Under the pieces are notes generated by a model. That model was given only the letters and a program-made list of their open reading frames with translations, ran no database searches and was not told the origin of the DNA. Positions 43,464-52,901 of a stretch of DNA of 64,000 bases are shown one piece after another. Position numbers and translations under genes: made by a program. The stretch is from Paenibacillus sp. JQZ6Y-1. GTDB taxonomy: Bacteria; Bacillota; Bacilli; Paenibacillales; Paenibacillaceae. The DNA lies in the NCBI RefSeq assembly GCF_040719145.1, contig NZ_JBFDUZ010000003.1, forward strand, positions 124,001-188,000, read 5' to 3'. Numbering within the stretch: the stretch's first letter is position 1; each line of letters begins with the position of its first letter.

Positions 43464-44600
43464 TTAACTCATCGCAGCAAAGGTTTTTTCCAACGCTTGC
43501 TCAATTGCTACATGCTCGTAACCAAGATCACGCGCAACTGCCTCATACGTCATGGAACCAGCAGCGGTATTGACGCCTAGCTTGAGCGCAGCATTTTTTT
43601 CCAGTGCAGCACGCAAACCGAGATTGGCAATTAGCGATACATATGGCATCGTAACATTGGTCAGCGCGAGTGTCGAAGTTTTCGGTACTGCTCCCGGCAT
43701 GTTAGCGACGGCATAGTGAACGACGCCATGCTTTTCATAGGTTGGGTCATTGTGGGTGGTGATCCGATCTACCGTTTCCACGATCCCCCCCTGATCAATG
43801 GCTACGTCAACGATAACGGAGTGAGCTTCCATCTGCTTGACCATGTCCTCGCTCACAAGCTTCGGCGCTTTCGCACCCGGAATGAGCACGGCACCGATGA
43901 CCAGATCAGATGCTTTTACCGCTTCCGCGATATTGTATGGATTGGACATTAGCGTCTGTACCGATGAACCGAAAATCTCTTCTAACTGACGCAAACGATC
44001 TGCACTCAGGTCGATAATGGTCACATCTGCACCCATACCAACAGCTACTCTGGCTGCATTGGTACCAACTACACCGCCACCGATCACCGTTACTTTGCCT
44101 TTTTTCACACCCGGTACACCACTCAGCAAAATGCCTTTCCCGCCATGTGGACGCTCCAAAAATTGTGCACCGATCTGTACTGCCATCCGTCCAGCAACCT
44201 CACTCATCGGAGTCAGCAGCGGAAGCGTCCGATTCACTTCTACCGTTTCATACGCGATGCCGATCACCTTTTTGTCCAGTAACGCAGCAGCCAGCTCTGG
44301 AGCCGCCGCCAGATGAAGATATGTGAACAGAATGAGTCCCTCGCGGAAATAACCGTATTCCGATGGCAGCGGTTCTTTGACCTTGAGAATCATATCGGCG
44401 GTTGCCCATACATCCGCCGCTTGATTCAGCAGTGTCGCGCCAGTAGCCGCATATGCCTCATCGCTAAATCCACTGCCTACTCCTGCTCCGCTCTCTACAT
44501 ATACGTGATGCCCTGCGCCAGTTAACGTCGCTACACCTGCAGGCGTAATTGCCACACGGTTTTCGTTATTTTTAATTTCCTTCGGGACTCCAATATTCAT
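43464..44600 (-). CDS. ald: Alanine dehydrogenase
   Basis: NAD-dependent enzyme that interconverts L-alanine and pyruvate plus ammonia; used by bacilli to grow on alanine and during sporulation. With the ATG at 44600 the length is 378 residues, the same as the Bacillus subtilis enzyme, and the N terminus [16 protein letters not shown] fits. Substrate residues Lys75 (KVKEPLP) and His96 (TYLHLA) and the NAD loop [10 protein letters not shown] (about 175) are present. An ATG two codons upstream lies too close to AAGGAGG. A promoter is visible at 44656-44684, and a PucR-type regulator lies upstream, as in B. subtilis. Confidence 0.97.
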   Translation of the reverse strand: MNIGVPKEIKNNENRVAITPAGVATLTGAGHHVYVESGAGVGSGFSDEAYAATGATLLNQAADVWATADMILKVKEPLPSEYGYFREGLILFTYLHLAAAPELAAALLDKKVIGIAYETVEVNRTLPLLTPMSEVAGRMAVQIGAQFLERPHGGKGILLSGVPGVKKGKVTVIGGGVVGTNAARVAVGMGADVTIIDLSADRLRQLEEIFGSSVQTLMSNPYNIAEAVKASDLVIGAVLIPGAKAPKLVSEDMVKQMEAHSVIVDVAIDQGGIVETVDRITTHNDPTYEKHGVVHYAVANMPGAVPKTSTLALTNVTMPYVSLIANLGLRAALEKNAALKLGVNTAAGSMTYEAVARDLGYEHVAIEQALEKTFAAMS

Positions 44601-44655
44601 GTCCATTCCTCCTTAAAATGTGTTGCTGTATCGAACGTTTCTGAACCATACACTC

Positions 44656-44684
44656 ATTATAGGATAGCTAAAATATCATGTAAT
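44656..44684 (-). promoter_or_regulatory. Sigma-A promoter of ald
   Basis: On the minus strand ATTACA (44679-44684) and TATAAT (44656-44661) with a 17-nt spacer, 56 bp before the ald start. The -10 is perfect and the -35 weak, which fits control by an activator such as the neighbouring PucR-type protein. Confidence 0.6.
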
Positions 44685-44730
44685 CGTCTGTTTCCCCAAA
44701 TTTGATGGATTACACTTGTTTAAAAACACA

Positions 44731-44775
44731 AAAAGCCTCCAATAATGTCATTTAAATTGACATGAAAGGAGGCTT
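44731..44775 (-). terminator. Intrinsic terminator after adeR and the 48-codon ORF
   Basis: On the minus strand AAGCCTCC pairs with GGAGGCTT, with an inner ATGTCA/TGACAT hairpin, followed by TTTTTGTGTTTTT. It lies 43 nt past the stop of the small ORF at 44818-44964. Confidence 0.8.
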
Positions 44776-44817
44776 AATAAATCATTTTGCAACGTAGGTT
44801 AGGATATACTGGTCAGT

Positions 44818-44964
44818 TTACATGGCATTATAGTTATCTTTTACCCGCTGATGGCAGGTTCGTATCAATTCGTAATCATTTGGAATGGGAACATAGGCTT
44901 TATTGCTTCCAAGCATCTCTACACTTTCGCAGGATGTATGCCCTTTTATAGTATCGATACACAT
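44818..44964 (-). CDS. Small ORF of 48 codons directly after the adeR-like gene, unknown function
   Basis: The ATG at 44964 follows the TAA of the PucR-type gene without a gap, and the frame ends 43 bp before that transcript's terminator. The 48 residues have a protein-like mixture, with Cys at 2, 12 and 37, a VPIPNDYELI stretch and a helical, charged end (HQRVKDNYNAM). The ribosome site is weak (GGCGAG, 12 nt upstream), so translation would depend on coupling to the upstream gene; an internal ATG at codon 17 is an alternative. I do not recognise a family. Confidence 0.42.
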   Translation of the reverse strand: MCIDTIKGHTSCESVEMLGSNKAYVPIPNDYELIRTCHQRVKDNYNAM

Positions 44965-46188
44965 TTACGTGGAATGCTCGCCGTCAAACCAGAGCAGCTT
45001 CAATTCCAAATATAGCGTCACCTTTTCCGCCATGCTATTCAGGTTAATCCCGCTCACCTCGGCAATGCGGCGCAGACGATAATTGAGCGTATTGCTATGC
45101 ACATGCAAAATTGCTGCCGCCTGCTTGCTGTCGCTATCCTGATCTAGAAACACCGCGAGCGTTTGCAGCAGATTGCTATTATGCTCCTGATCATAGGCAG
45201 CCAGACGATCTAGCGGTCCCCATGATATTGGGAATTGCCGTGACTCACGATAGATCGCTGGCAAATACCGATAAAAGCCCGCATCTGGATAGTACGTAAT
45301 CGCCTGCGTTTCTGGCAAATGCTGATGCAGCACGATCAGCTCCTTTGCCTGTTCATAGCTGCGCTGAATATGCAGTGCCGAGCTAACCTGTTCTCCTGCA
45401 GCGAGCCAACCAAATTCAGTTACAGGCAGCCATTGCTGTATCCGCGCTGCCATAGAACGAATGCGCGTAGACAGATCAGAAGGCTGCTGACCAGCATGAC
45501 AGCCGCATAATATAATCAATCGATTGTTTTCTTCCATATAGAGAGGAATACGCACCGCATATTCAGAAGCCGCTTGTTGAATACGCTCGATGCACGTATG
45601 CAGCTTGCCCGCTTCTTGTTGCTCCAAAATCAGCACATAATGATACGGCAGCAGCTCAATACCGTGACTGCGCGCCTGCTCTGCTGCTTCTTGTTCGGAT
45701 TGAAAACGACCATTGAGCAGACGACGCAGCAGATCGATCTTCTGTTGACGTTGCTGCTGCTGCATCATTTTGGAAGCGGCAATGACAGCCCCCCGACGAA
45801 ACTGCTCCAATTGCTGATCACTGTAGGAACCGTCATGCTCCAAGAGCCAGATATAGCCAATTACTTCATCATAATGACGAACCGAGATTGCCATCCGACG
45901 ACTCAAGCCTACATCACTTAACTGCCGAATATGCTGCGGTTCAGCGCTATCCTGCAATTGCTGCATCGCCCCAGATTCATACAACGCTCGCTGGACATGC
46001 TCCGGCACACGGCGACCGATAATCGTCGCGATGCGCGCGGGGTCCGTATTTGGATCGTGCATGCTATAGGCAAGCAGCCGATGCGCTTCATCCTCAATCG
46101 TTACGGGACTGCCCATCACTTCGCTGATCATCTCTGCCAGCGTTTGCAGGCTGTCCACTTCCTGCTCATTTATTTTTTTCATCTCCAT
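44965..46188 (-). CDS. adeR: PucR/CdaR-type regulator, probable activator of ald
   Basis: A 407-residue regulator. The N-terminal half (about 15-150) is a sensor region with GAF-like features, followed by a GGDEF-derived central domain (about 165-290) and a C-terminal PucR helix-turn-helix (about 345-400) with the signature AAILHVHSNTLNYRLRRIAEVSG. In B. subtilis the PucR-type AdeR is encoded next to ald and activates it; the same arrangement here supports the symbol, by context rather than by direct homology search. The start at 46188 has GGTGAG upstream; an ATG two codons later is possible. Confidence 0.82.
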   Translation of the reverse strand: MEMKKINEQEVDSLQTLAEMISEVMGSPVTIEDEAHRLLAYSMHDPNTDPARIATIIGRRVPEHVQRALYESGAMQQLQDSAEPQHIRQLSDVGLSRRMAISVRHYDEVIGYIWLLEHDGSYSDQQLEQFRRGAVIAASKMMQQQQRQQKIDLLRRLLNGRFQSEQEAAEQARSHGIELLPYHYVLILEQQEAGKLHTCIERIQQAASEYAVRIPLYMEENNRLIILCGCHAGQQPSDLSTRIRSMAARIQQWLPVTEFGWLAAGEQVSSALHIQRSYEQAKELIVLHQHLPETQAITYYPDAGFYRYLPAIYRESRQFPISWGPLDRLAAYDQEHNSNLLQTLAVFLDQDSDSKQAAAILHVHSNTLNYRLRRIAEVSGINLNSMAEKVTLYLELKLLWFDGEHST

Positions 46189-46353
46189 CGGTGCTCACCA
46201 CCTGTCTGCCGGTTGTTGATCATTTTGTAGGATGCTACCTCTTGTCTGTCGCTGGATGGAACGACAGCAAGCCGGGCTTATGAAGCACCGGCGCTGTAAT
46301 TATACTTATCTATTCTTACACGTATTACCGTTGGCAATATTGTAGCTTATTCT

Positions 46354-47580
46354 TTACCCCAACTCATCGTCAGCAGCCAGATCGCGCAGCCATTTGCGAT
46401 TAAGCGAGGCGCGCTGCATCCATACGACCAACAGACCAGCTGCCAGTGTCCACGCCATACGCAGCGGATCACCGGTAAACAAAAACGGAATCCACATCAG
46501 CACTGCAATCACTACTTGAGCATGTGTGATCAAACGTACTGTTTCCAGCCGCTGCGCCGTTACTGGCAGCGGATAAATGGACAGCCACAGCGTATCAGTA
46601 TGCTGTTTGCGCAGCATCGTCATCTGAACACCAGACAACAGGATAAACAGCAGATACACCGCTACCCCAAACCACGACATCCGTGTCAGCAGCACCAGCA
46701 CAATGCCAATCATAACAAAGCGCGCTAGAGTCGGCAGTAGTTCACTGCGCACAAAGGTTTTAATCAACAGAAAGCGGAATGCCTGCTCCTGATTCCATGG
46801 TACTCTGCGACCGATAAAGGAGAGCCAACGGCGGTGATTGATTTTGCGATCACCGGTCGGTACATCCACAAACCAGCCCAGCATACGCATCACACCTGCG
46901 GCATGATTTTTCTCAGCGGCGATCAGTCGTTCCCACGGTACAGCCGCTTTACCGGGCAGACGCAGTACGAGCCAATAGACGATAACGCCTACAATGACAA
47001 CCACACCCGCAGTAGTCAGTGGCAACCACAGCCATGCCGCTAGCACCGCCGTCATATACACATACCGCAGCAGTCGGAACCATACGCGCGCGGTTTGTCC
47101 GTTCATGCGTAGCTCTTGCCAGCTACCATAATTGCTGGCGATTTTGAGCAGCAGCAGTACAGCGAATAATAGCAGCAGCGGCTTGGCATCATCAGCAGCC
47201 CGCACATAAAAAGGCCAAGCCACCAGCGCAATCAGCGCCAGCCAGATGTATTTGCCGATCACACTGCTGCGCCATGCCGGAGCAAAATAGTCCCGCATCC
47301 GCGTTTCCAGCGGCAGCATAAAGATCACATCTGCTGGTCGCATATACGTGCGTACCGTTCCGTATACAGTCAACGGTGTCAGCAGCACCAGCATAATCCA
47401 GTATACTGGCAAGCCTGCCGGAATGTGCTGTACAAAGGTCGTATACCAAGCGGCAAAGGCAATGAGCAGAAAGAAGGTCACAACCGCCACACCGCTCTGG
47501 ACAATATACTGCGTATACGGCAAAATCTGACCCCAGAACTCGCCACGCCGCTTTTGCCGCAGCTCTGCCAGATTAATCAT
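46354..47580 (-). CDS. ecsB: ABC transporter permease EcsB
   Basis: A 408-residue protein with about ten hydrophobic segments, matching the EcsB family. The start overlaps the end of ecsA by eight bases (ATGATTAA), indicating coupled translation. Together with EcsA it forms an exporter-like ABC system that in B. subtilis is needed for regulated intramembrane proteolysis by RasP and for secretion and competence; the transported molecule is not established. The N terminus INLAELRQKRRGEFWG fits the family. No ecsC follows. Confidence 0.9.
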   Translation of the reverse strand: MINLAELRQKRRGEFWGQILPYTQYIVQSGVAVVTFFLLIAFAAWYTTFVQHIPAGLPVYWIMLVLLTPLTVYGTVRTYMRPADVIFMLPLETRMRDYFAPAWRSSVIGKYIWLALIALVAWPFYVRAADDAKPLLLLFAVLLLLKIASNYGSWQELRMNGQTARVWFRLLRYVYMTAVLAAWLWLPLTTAGVVVIVGVIVYWLVLRLPGKAAVPWERLIAAEKNHAAGVMRMLGWFVDVPTGDRKINHRRWLSFIGRRVPWNQEQAFRFLLIKTFVRSELLPTLARFVMIGIVLVLLTRMSWFGVAVYLLFILLSGVQMTMLRKQHTDTLWLSIYPLPVTAQRLETVRLITHAQVVIAVLMWIPFLFTGDPLRMAWTLAAGLLVVWMQRASLNRKWLRDLAADDELG

Positions 47581-48337
47581 TGCTAACCGTCCACGTCGAG
47601 TCCTGCACCAGATCATAGAAAATCTGCTCCAGCGGTACGCCCTGCTGACCCGTCTGCTCACGAATCTGCTCCAATGTACCTTGTACAATCACCCGACCCT
47701 TATGCAGCACAATGAATCGGTCGCAATAATTCTCAATCGTAGACAAAATATGCGAGCTGAGCAAAATTGACGAGCCGCCCTGCTTCGTTTCCACCATAAA
47801 ATCAAGCAGAGAACGAATACCAAGCGGGTCCAGCCCAAGAAACGGCTCATCAATAATATACAGCGGCGGTGCTGCCACGAAGGCGCACATGATCATCACC
47901 TTCTGCTTCATGCCCTTTGACAAGTGCATCGACAGACTGTCTTCTTTTTCACCCATATTAAATAACGAGATCAGGCGCGCTGCCCGCTGTTCATAATCGC
48001 TCTGACTGACTCCGTAGGCGCGTGCGGTGAATTCCAGATGCTCACGCACCGTCATTTCCTCATACAGCTGCGGAGCCTCCGGTACAAATGCCAGCGAGGA
48101 ACGATACTGCTGCGCATCGCCCTGTAGCGTTGTTCCGTGAATCTGCACTTCGCCACCTTGCGGTGTCATCAAACCGAGAATATGCTTCATCGTTGTGCTC
48201 TTGCCTGCACCGTTCAAGCCGATCAGACCGATCATCTCGCCGCGACCAACGCTGAAACTAATATCGTGCAGGACAGGCTTGCCAAGACTGTAGCCGCCAG
48301 TCAGACGGTCTACTTGAAGTACAGGTACCTGTTCCAT
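47573..48337 (-). CDS. ecsA: ABC transporter ATP-binding protein EcsA
   Basis: A 254-residue ATPase with Walker A GLNGAGKST at 40-48, the signature LSKGMKQK near 140-147 (the LSKG variant is typical of EcsA) and Walker B IIDEPFLGLDP near 160-170. It is translated just before and overlapping ecsB. The helicase gene ends 11 bp upstream of its start region and in the same direction, so the three may share a transcript. An AGTGAGG site precedes the ATG. Confidence 0.93.
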   Translation of the reverse strand: MEQVPVLQVDRLTGGYSLGKPVLHDISFSVGRGEMIGLIGLNGAGKSTTMKHILGLMTPQGGEVQIHGTTLQGDAQQYRSSLAFVPEAPQLYEEMTVREHLEFTARAYGVSQSDYEQRAARLISLFNMGEKEDSLSMHLSKGMKQKVMIMCAFVAAPPLYIIDEPFLGLDPLGIRSLLDFMVETKQGGSSILLSSHILSTIENYCDRFIVLHKGRVIVQGTLEQIREQTGQQGVPLEQIFYDLVQDSTWTVSND

Positions 48338-48348
48338 GAATCATAACC

Positions 48349-49797
48349 TCACTTTTCCTCAGAAGCGCCGTTGCGTTTGGCTTTCAGCCATTTTGGCGCT
48401 CCTTTGCTTTTTTGATCGGCTTTACGCACTTTGGCTTTGCCGTCACGTTTGGTTGGTGTCGCCTTGCCAGAAGCTGGACGACGGGATGGAGCTTCCGCCG
48501 ATGTGCGCTCCTGATTGCCGAAGCCGTCCGACTGACCTTGACTGCTGCTAGATGCAGTCGCGTTGCCGTTGCCAGTTGCTGCCGGATTGCTACTGCTTGT
48601 ATCGTTGCCAGCTGGTTTGTCGTTACGAACGACCGGCTTTTTGCTGCGCGGCTTGGCTGGGGAAGCGGTGCGTGCTTCGCCACTCTCTAGAACAAGCTCC
48701 TTCAACGAAATATGCAGCGTATCGTTGAATTTACGCATAATGAAGCGCTCGCGCTCAGTAATGATCGAAGCGGATACGCCCTTTTTGCCCATACGACCGG
48801 TACGTCCGCTACGGTGTACATAGAATTCCGCGTCAAATGCCGGGTCTAGACTCACAACCAGATTCAGGTCTTCAATATCCAGTCCGCGTGCAGCCACATC
48901 GGTTGCGACTAGCACCTGTACTTTGCCAGAGCGGAACTGCGCTAGCACGGTACTACGAGTAACTTTGTCAGCATCTCCATAAATGGCGCGCGCTTTGAAG
49001 CCCATATATTCCAGCTTGGATTCTACTTCGGCAATTTGCTCAGTATCGTTCACAAATACGATCGAGCGCGGCGCTTTGTAATGACGCAGCACACGGCGCA
49101 GTGTATCGACTTTGTCGCGTTCCTCGGTTACAAAATACACATGATCAATCGTAGACGCTGTTTGTCCCGGCTCGATGCCGACGATCGCATGATCCTTCAT
49201 CTCGCGATGAGCGATGCTGTGAATCTCTTCGTTGATCGTAGCAGATAGGAAGACGAGCTGACGGTCACGTTTAGCGCTTTTGATAATCCGATGTACATCC
49301 GCGCCGCCGCCCAGTCCCAATACCTGATCGACTTCATCAACTACGATGGTGTTAACATTGTGCATTTTCAGCTTGCGTACATTGATCAGCTCGTTGATAC
49401 GTCCCGGCGTACCAACCGCGATATGCGGATGACGACGCAGCTTTTCGATCTGACGCTTGATTGCCGCGCCGCCGATCAGACCCAGTGAAGTGATGCCTTT
49501 CTCTTCACCATAACGCTCGCACTCGCGAACAATCTGCATCGCCAGCTCCTGCGTTGGTGCGAGAATGAGCGCCTGCATATCCTTTTGTTCTGGATTGATC
49601 TTTTGCAAAATCGGCAGCAAATATGCCAACGTCTTGCCGCTACCTGTCTGCGATTGTGCAAGCACATCGCGTCCTTCTAAAATAAGCGGAATGCTCTGCT
49701 CCTGCACCGGTGATGGTGCGGTAATGCCATAACGGGACAACGCATCATTCAGCGATTCGCCAATGCCCAGCCCAAGAAAATTTACGTTCGTTTCCAT
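48349..49797 (-). CDS. DEAD-box ATP-dependent RNA helicase
   Basis: A 482-residue RNA helicase. The Q motif (PSPVQEQSIP, about 28-37), motif I AQSQTGSGKT (47-56), motif Ia PTQELAMQI, motif II as DEVD (154-157, instead of DEAD), motif III SAT, and motif VI HRSGRTGRMG are all visible. The last 110 residues form a low-complexity Lys/Arg/Ser/Asn-rich tail, as in cold-adaptation helicases that act on rRNA or mRNA. RBS AAAGG stands nine bases before the ATG at 49797; an ATG three codons upstream overlaps it. It might be a YfmL-like or Csh-type protein; I leave the symbol open. Confidence 0.93.
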   Translation of the reverse strand: METNVNFLGLGIGESLNDALSRYGITAPSPVQEQSIPLILEGRDVLAQSQTGSGKTLAYLLPILQKINPEQKDMQALILAPTQELAMQIVRECERYGEEKGITSLGLIGGAAIKRQIEKLRRHPHIAVGTPGRINELINVRKLKMHNVNTIVVDEVDQVLGLGGGADVHRIIKSAKRDRQLVFLSATINEEIHSIAHREMKDHAIVGIEPGQTASTIDHVYFVTEERDKVDTLRRVLRHYKAPRSIVFVNDTEQIAEVESKLEYMGFKARAIYGDADKVTRSTVLAQFRSGKVQVLVATDVAARGLDIEDLNLVVSLDPAFDAEFYVHRSGRTGRMGKKGVSASIITERERFIMRKFNDTLHISLKELVLESGEARTASPAKPRSKKPVVRNDKPAGNDTSSSNPAATGNGNATASSSSQGQSDGFGNQERTSAEAPSRRPASGKATPTKRDGKAKVRKADQKSKGAPKWLKAKRNGASEEK

Positions 49798-50031
49798 AAG
49801 TTTCATCCTTTATCTTTCCATAATATAGCGCAAAGGCAGTCTGCCTGTAGACTAGCATCCTGTCACACTGAACTGCTGCTTGAGCGAAAGTCGGTCATGG
49901 CTTTGCCATAGCACTACATAGTGCAATCGCCATACACATTGCCATTATCCACCAACCGATAGTTCAAGCTGTGCAGCAAGTATCATTATATCAGCAATCT
50001 GCCCCGATCCGCATCCAATCTACGCCTTCTT

Positions 50032-50808
50032 TTATTTGCGATCAAAAAACGAATAGGTCAGCCGATCCACCAAACGCGGCATCAGCTGATAAAAACGCAG
50101 CGCAAACCCGGCGTAACGCGGCAAATCAACCTCCTCGCGCCGCCGCTCCATCATGCGTATCATCTCGCGGCACACTTTATCCGTGGACAGCATAAATCGG
50201 CTCACATTGCTCACATATGCGCCTGTTGGATCGGCACGGTCAAAGAAAGCCGTGTTGATCGGCCCGGGGTTCACAGCAGATACAGTAATGCCGCTGTTTC
50301 GCAGCTCTTGACGCAACGAATTGGTAAAACCTAATACAGCAAACTTGGTCGCCGTATACGCAGTCGATTTGGCAGTCGGAAATTTGCCTGCCATCGACGC
50401 TACATTGATAATCTGACCACTGCCGTGCTCTAACATGGATGGCAAAATAGCTTTGGTACAGCGAACGATGCCCATATAATTTACATCCATCATCTGCGCA
50501 TATTCATGCACATCCGTTTCCGCCAGTGTGGTGAATTGTCCGTAGCCTGCATTGTTTAGCAAAATATCAATGCGTCCGTACTTGTCCAGTACTTGCCGCA
50601 CCACTTGCTCCACATCATCCTGCTGCTGCACATCCATACGATATACGCCATGCTCACCGTGCAAGCCAGCCGATAACTTGTTTAATTTATCCTCCGAACG
50701 GGCAGTCAATATGGGAATGGCGCCTTTCTCCGTTAATAACTGCGCCATATGAGCGCCCAATCCACTTGAAGCGCCAGTAATGAATACGATTTTGTTGTTC
50801 AATGTCAA
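50032..50808 (-). CDS. Short-chain dehydrogenase/reductase (SDR)
   Basis: A 258-residue classical SDR using NAD(P)H. GASSGLG at 12-18 binds the cofactor, NNAG is at 85-88, and the catalytic set is Ser138, Tyr151 and Lys155 (YTATK). PGPIN follows. The substrate is unknown; close relatives in bacilli are annotated only as SDR oxidoreductases. The best start is a TTG at 50808, which has GGAGGG seven bases upstream; a TTG at 50814 overlaps the ribosome site, and no ATG is available. Confidence 0.92.
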   Translation of the reverse strand: MTLNNKIVFITGASSGLGAHMAQLLTEKGAIPILTARSEDKLNKLSAGLHGEHGVYRMDVQQQDDVEQVVRQVLDKYGRIDILLNNAGYGQFTTLAETDVHEYAQMMDVNYMGIVRCTKAILPSMLEHGSGQIINVASMAGKFPTAKSTAYTATKFAVLGFTNSLRQELRNSGITVSAVNPGPINTAFFDRADPTGAYVSNVSRFMLSTDKVCREMIRMMERRREEVDLPRYAGFALRFYQLMPRLVDRLTYSFFDRK

Positions 50809-50867
50809 CGCCAATCCCTCCAGTCTACCTTATTTTAGGTGATGCGTGGTGACATATCCAGCCCAAA

Positions 50868-50915
50868 CAAAAAAGCCGTTCTTCTCCCTCTATCAAAAGG
50901 GCGAAAGAACAGCCT
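50868..50915 (-). terminator. Intrinsic terminator after the CheX-like gene
   Basis: On the minus strand GCTGTTCTTTCGCCCT pairs with AGGGAGAAGAACGGC (small mismatches), followed by TTTTTTG. Confidence 0.72.
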
Positions 50916-50972
50916 GCTTGTTTACTGATGATACCGTATTCGGATGATACAAGAGCCAAACCATATCTTGGA

Positions 50973-51431
50973 TTAGGATACCATAACCTGAATATCCAGC
51001 TCACCGATGCCATCCATGATCAATGGGATCGTCAATGCTTTGGTAGACATAAAGCCTGTTACCGCGCTCGTTTTCATTACTTTCGGTGGTGTAATATCCA
51101 CCGTTACGCCTTGATTGGATAAAATCGTGCTCGCGTTACCGCTGATCATATTACCCAGCTCGGAAATCGCGCTTTGTCCCATCTCATCCATCTCAGTGAG
51201 TACAAAACCGCCCATCATAGCCGAAACCATACGTAGTGCAACACTCTCATGGATACCAAAAATAATATCTCCGCTCATTTGTCCTGTCATACCAATTTGA
51301 ATCCAGATATGATCATCAACCAGCTCGATATCTTTGATACCGAGACTGCCTGTAGAAGGAGAGACCTGAACGACCTGACCAATCACGAGTCTCGCTGCTT
51401 CCAAAAATGGATTAATAACTTCCGCCTTCAT
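50973..51431 (-). CDS. CheX-like chemotaxis phosphatase domain protein
   Basis: A 152-residue protein of the CheC/CheX/FliY phosphatase family, which dephosphorylates CheY-P. The helix SAISELGNMISGN carries the E-x-x-N motif (about 90-93) used by CheX for catalysis; only one such motif is present, as in CheX. Typical CheX start KAEVINPFLEA. Stands alone without other chemotaxis genes nearby, so the partner response regulator is encoded elsewhere or the protein serves another regulator. GGAGGGGAG precedes the ATG by about ten bases. Confidence 0.88.
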   Translation of the reverse strand: MKAEVINPFLEAARLVIGQVVQVSPSTGSLGIKDIELVDDHIWIQIGMTGQMSGDIIFGIHESVALRMVSAMMGGFVLTEMDEMGQSAISELGNMISGNASTILSNQGVTVDITPPKVMKTSAVTGFMSTKALTIPLIMDGIGELDIQVMVS

Positions 51432-51882
51432 ACCTTAATGCTCCCCTCCACTTGTGGGTTAATATTTTAAATGAAACTTATGACCTATAATTAATATGCT
51501 CATTATACCTTATAACCTAGGACAATTCATCCAGAAACATAGTAATAATCCATAATTTTAAAAATTATTTTACATATTTCGAATTCAATCGACATGAATA
51601 TATTTTATTAGGTATAAAGGCCGGTTCAACGGACTTTTTTATGGGTCCATTTGACGACTTTTTATTATTATCGGAAGGTAGCTAGGTTTTATGTAGACCA
51701 AATGCTGTTGTTTTATTCAAATTTCAGTGTTTTTCTGGTAAAACTTTCGTCGCATTCCGCTGCAAACGATGTATTATCGCTTTTGCAAAACTTGCGAAAT
51801 GAAGAATTGGATTTTCAGCATCATTGCTGGTTTTTCGGCAATCCACTATAATTTACTCACAGGTGTACATAAGGAGGAACTC
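51432..51882. other. AT-rich divergent intergenic region, no gene seen
   Basis: 450 bp between cheX-like and LysR-type genes. The region is AT-rich and should hold both promoters. The LysR frame stays open to 51769 but without a ribosome site. No convincing repeat or terminator. Confidence 0.5.
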
Positions 51883-52785
51883 ATGAATATCAGTCAACTG
51901 GAAACATTATTGACCATTTCGCGGACGATGAGCTTCCGTAAAGCAGGCGAGCTGCTGAATCTGACGCAGCCTGCGGTGTCCGCCCAGATCAAAAGTCTGG
52001 AGGACGAGTTCAAGACGGTACTGGTGAACCGGAACCAACCGGTAACACTGACCGATCAAGGAACAGTCTTTTTGGAGCATGCCGAGCAGATTTTGGCTGT
52101 TGTGGAACAGCTGAAGCAGCGACTGGCAGATCTGGATGAGACTCCGCAGGGGCGTATTCTGCTTGGTACAACAACTTCATTTGCCATTCAGATTCTGCCG
52201 CGCGTGCTTGCTTATTTTCAAAATCAATTTCCACTGATCAAAACGATGATTCATTCGATGCCTTCCTCCCAAATCTATTACAGTGTGGAAAATGGTATGG
52301 TTGATGTTGGAATCGGTTATCTGATTGAACGCAATCCGAACCTTGAAACTTCCATTCTGTATTATGATATGTTCGAGCTGGTCGTTTCTCCCCAGCATCC
52401 GCTGGCCCGTACCAAAAAGGCAACCATTCAGGATTTGCAGCATCTGCCGTTTATCATGCTCTCGCCGGATACGGTTGGACGCAAATTCGTGGATGATGTA
52501 TTCAAAAAGCACGGTGTCGTGCCAGAGATTATTATGGAACTGTCCAGCAGTGAGGAAGTGAAGCGCATGGTCGAGATCGATCTGGGCGCTGCTATCATCT
52601 CCCGCCAATCCATCTCTAGCGAGCTGCGTCATGGCACACTGGTGATGATTCCAATGCCGGAGTTTGAAGTGAGCCATCCGGTTGGTCTGATCTACAAATC
52701 CGGTCGTTATCTCAATTCTGCGATGCGCCAGTTTCTAGACGACCTGAAAGGCATGCCGGAAGACCGCTTTATCAGTTCTGAGTAA
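51883..52785 (+). CDS. LysR family transcriptional regulator
   Basis: A 300-residue regulator with an N-terminal winged helix (about 1-60, NISQLETLLTISRTMSFRKAGELLNLTQPAVSAQI) and a two-lobe inducer-binding domain (about 90-295). LysR proteins usually control a divergent or nearby gene and their own; the immediate neighbours (CheX-like upstream, PHP enzyme downstream) do not show an obvious target. AAGGAGG stands five bases before the ATG. The effector is unknown. Confidence 0.93.
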   Translation: MNISQLETLLTISRTMSFRKAGELLNLTQPAVSAQIKSLEDEFKTVLVNRNQPVTLTDQGTVFLEHAEQILAVVEQLKQRLADLDETPQGRILLGTTTSFAIQILPRVLAYFQNQFPLIKTMIHSMPSSQIYYSVENGMVDVGIGYLIERNPNLETSILYYDMFELVVSPQHPLARTKKATIQDLQHLPFIMLSPDTVGRKFVDDVFKKHGVVPEIIMELSSSEEVKRMVEIDLGAAIISRQSISSELRHGTLVMIPMPEFEVSHPVGLIYKSGRYLNSAMRQFLDDLKGMPEDRFISSE

Positions 52786-52901
52786 ATCAACAGGATATCT
52801 GTACGAAGTTCCGATTCTCGTGTGTGACAACCGGCAATTATGCTTGCTGTACCGGTTGATTCGCACCCTATTCCCATTGAAGCAAAGGAGCCTTTTTGCC
52901 A

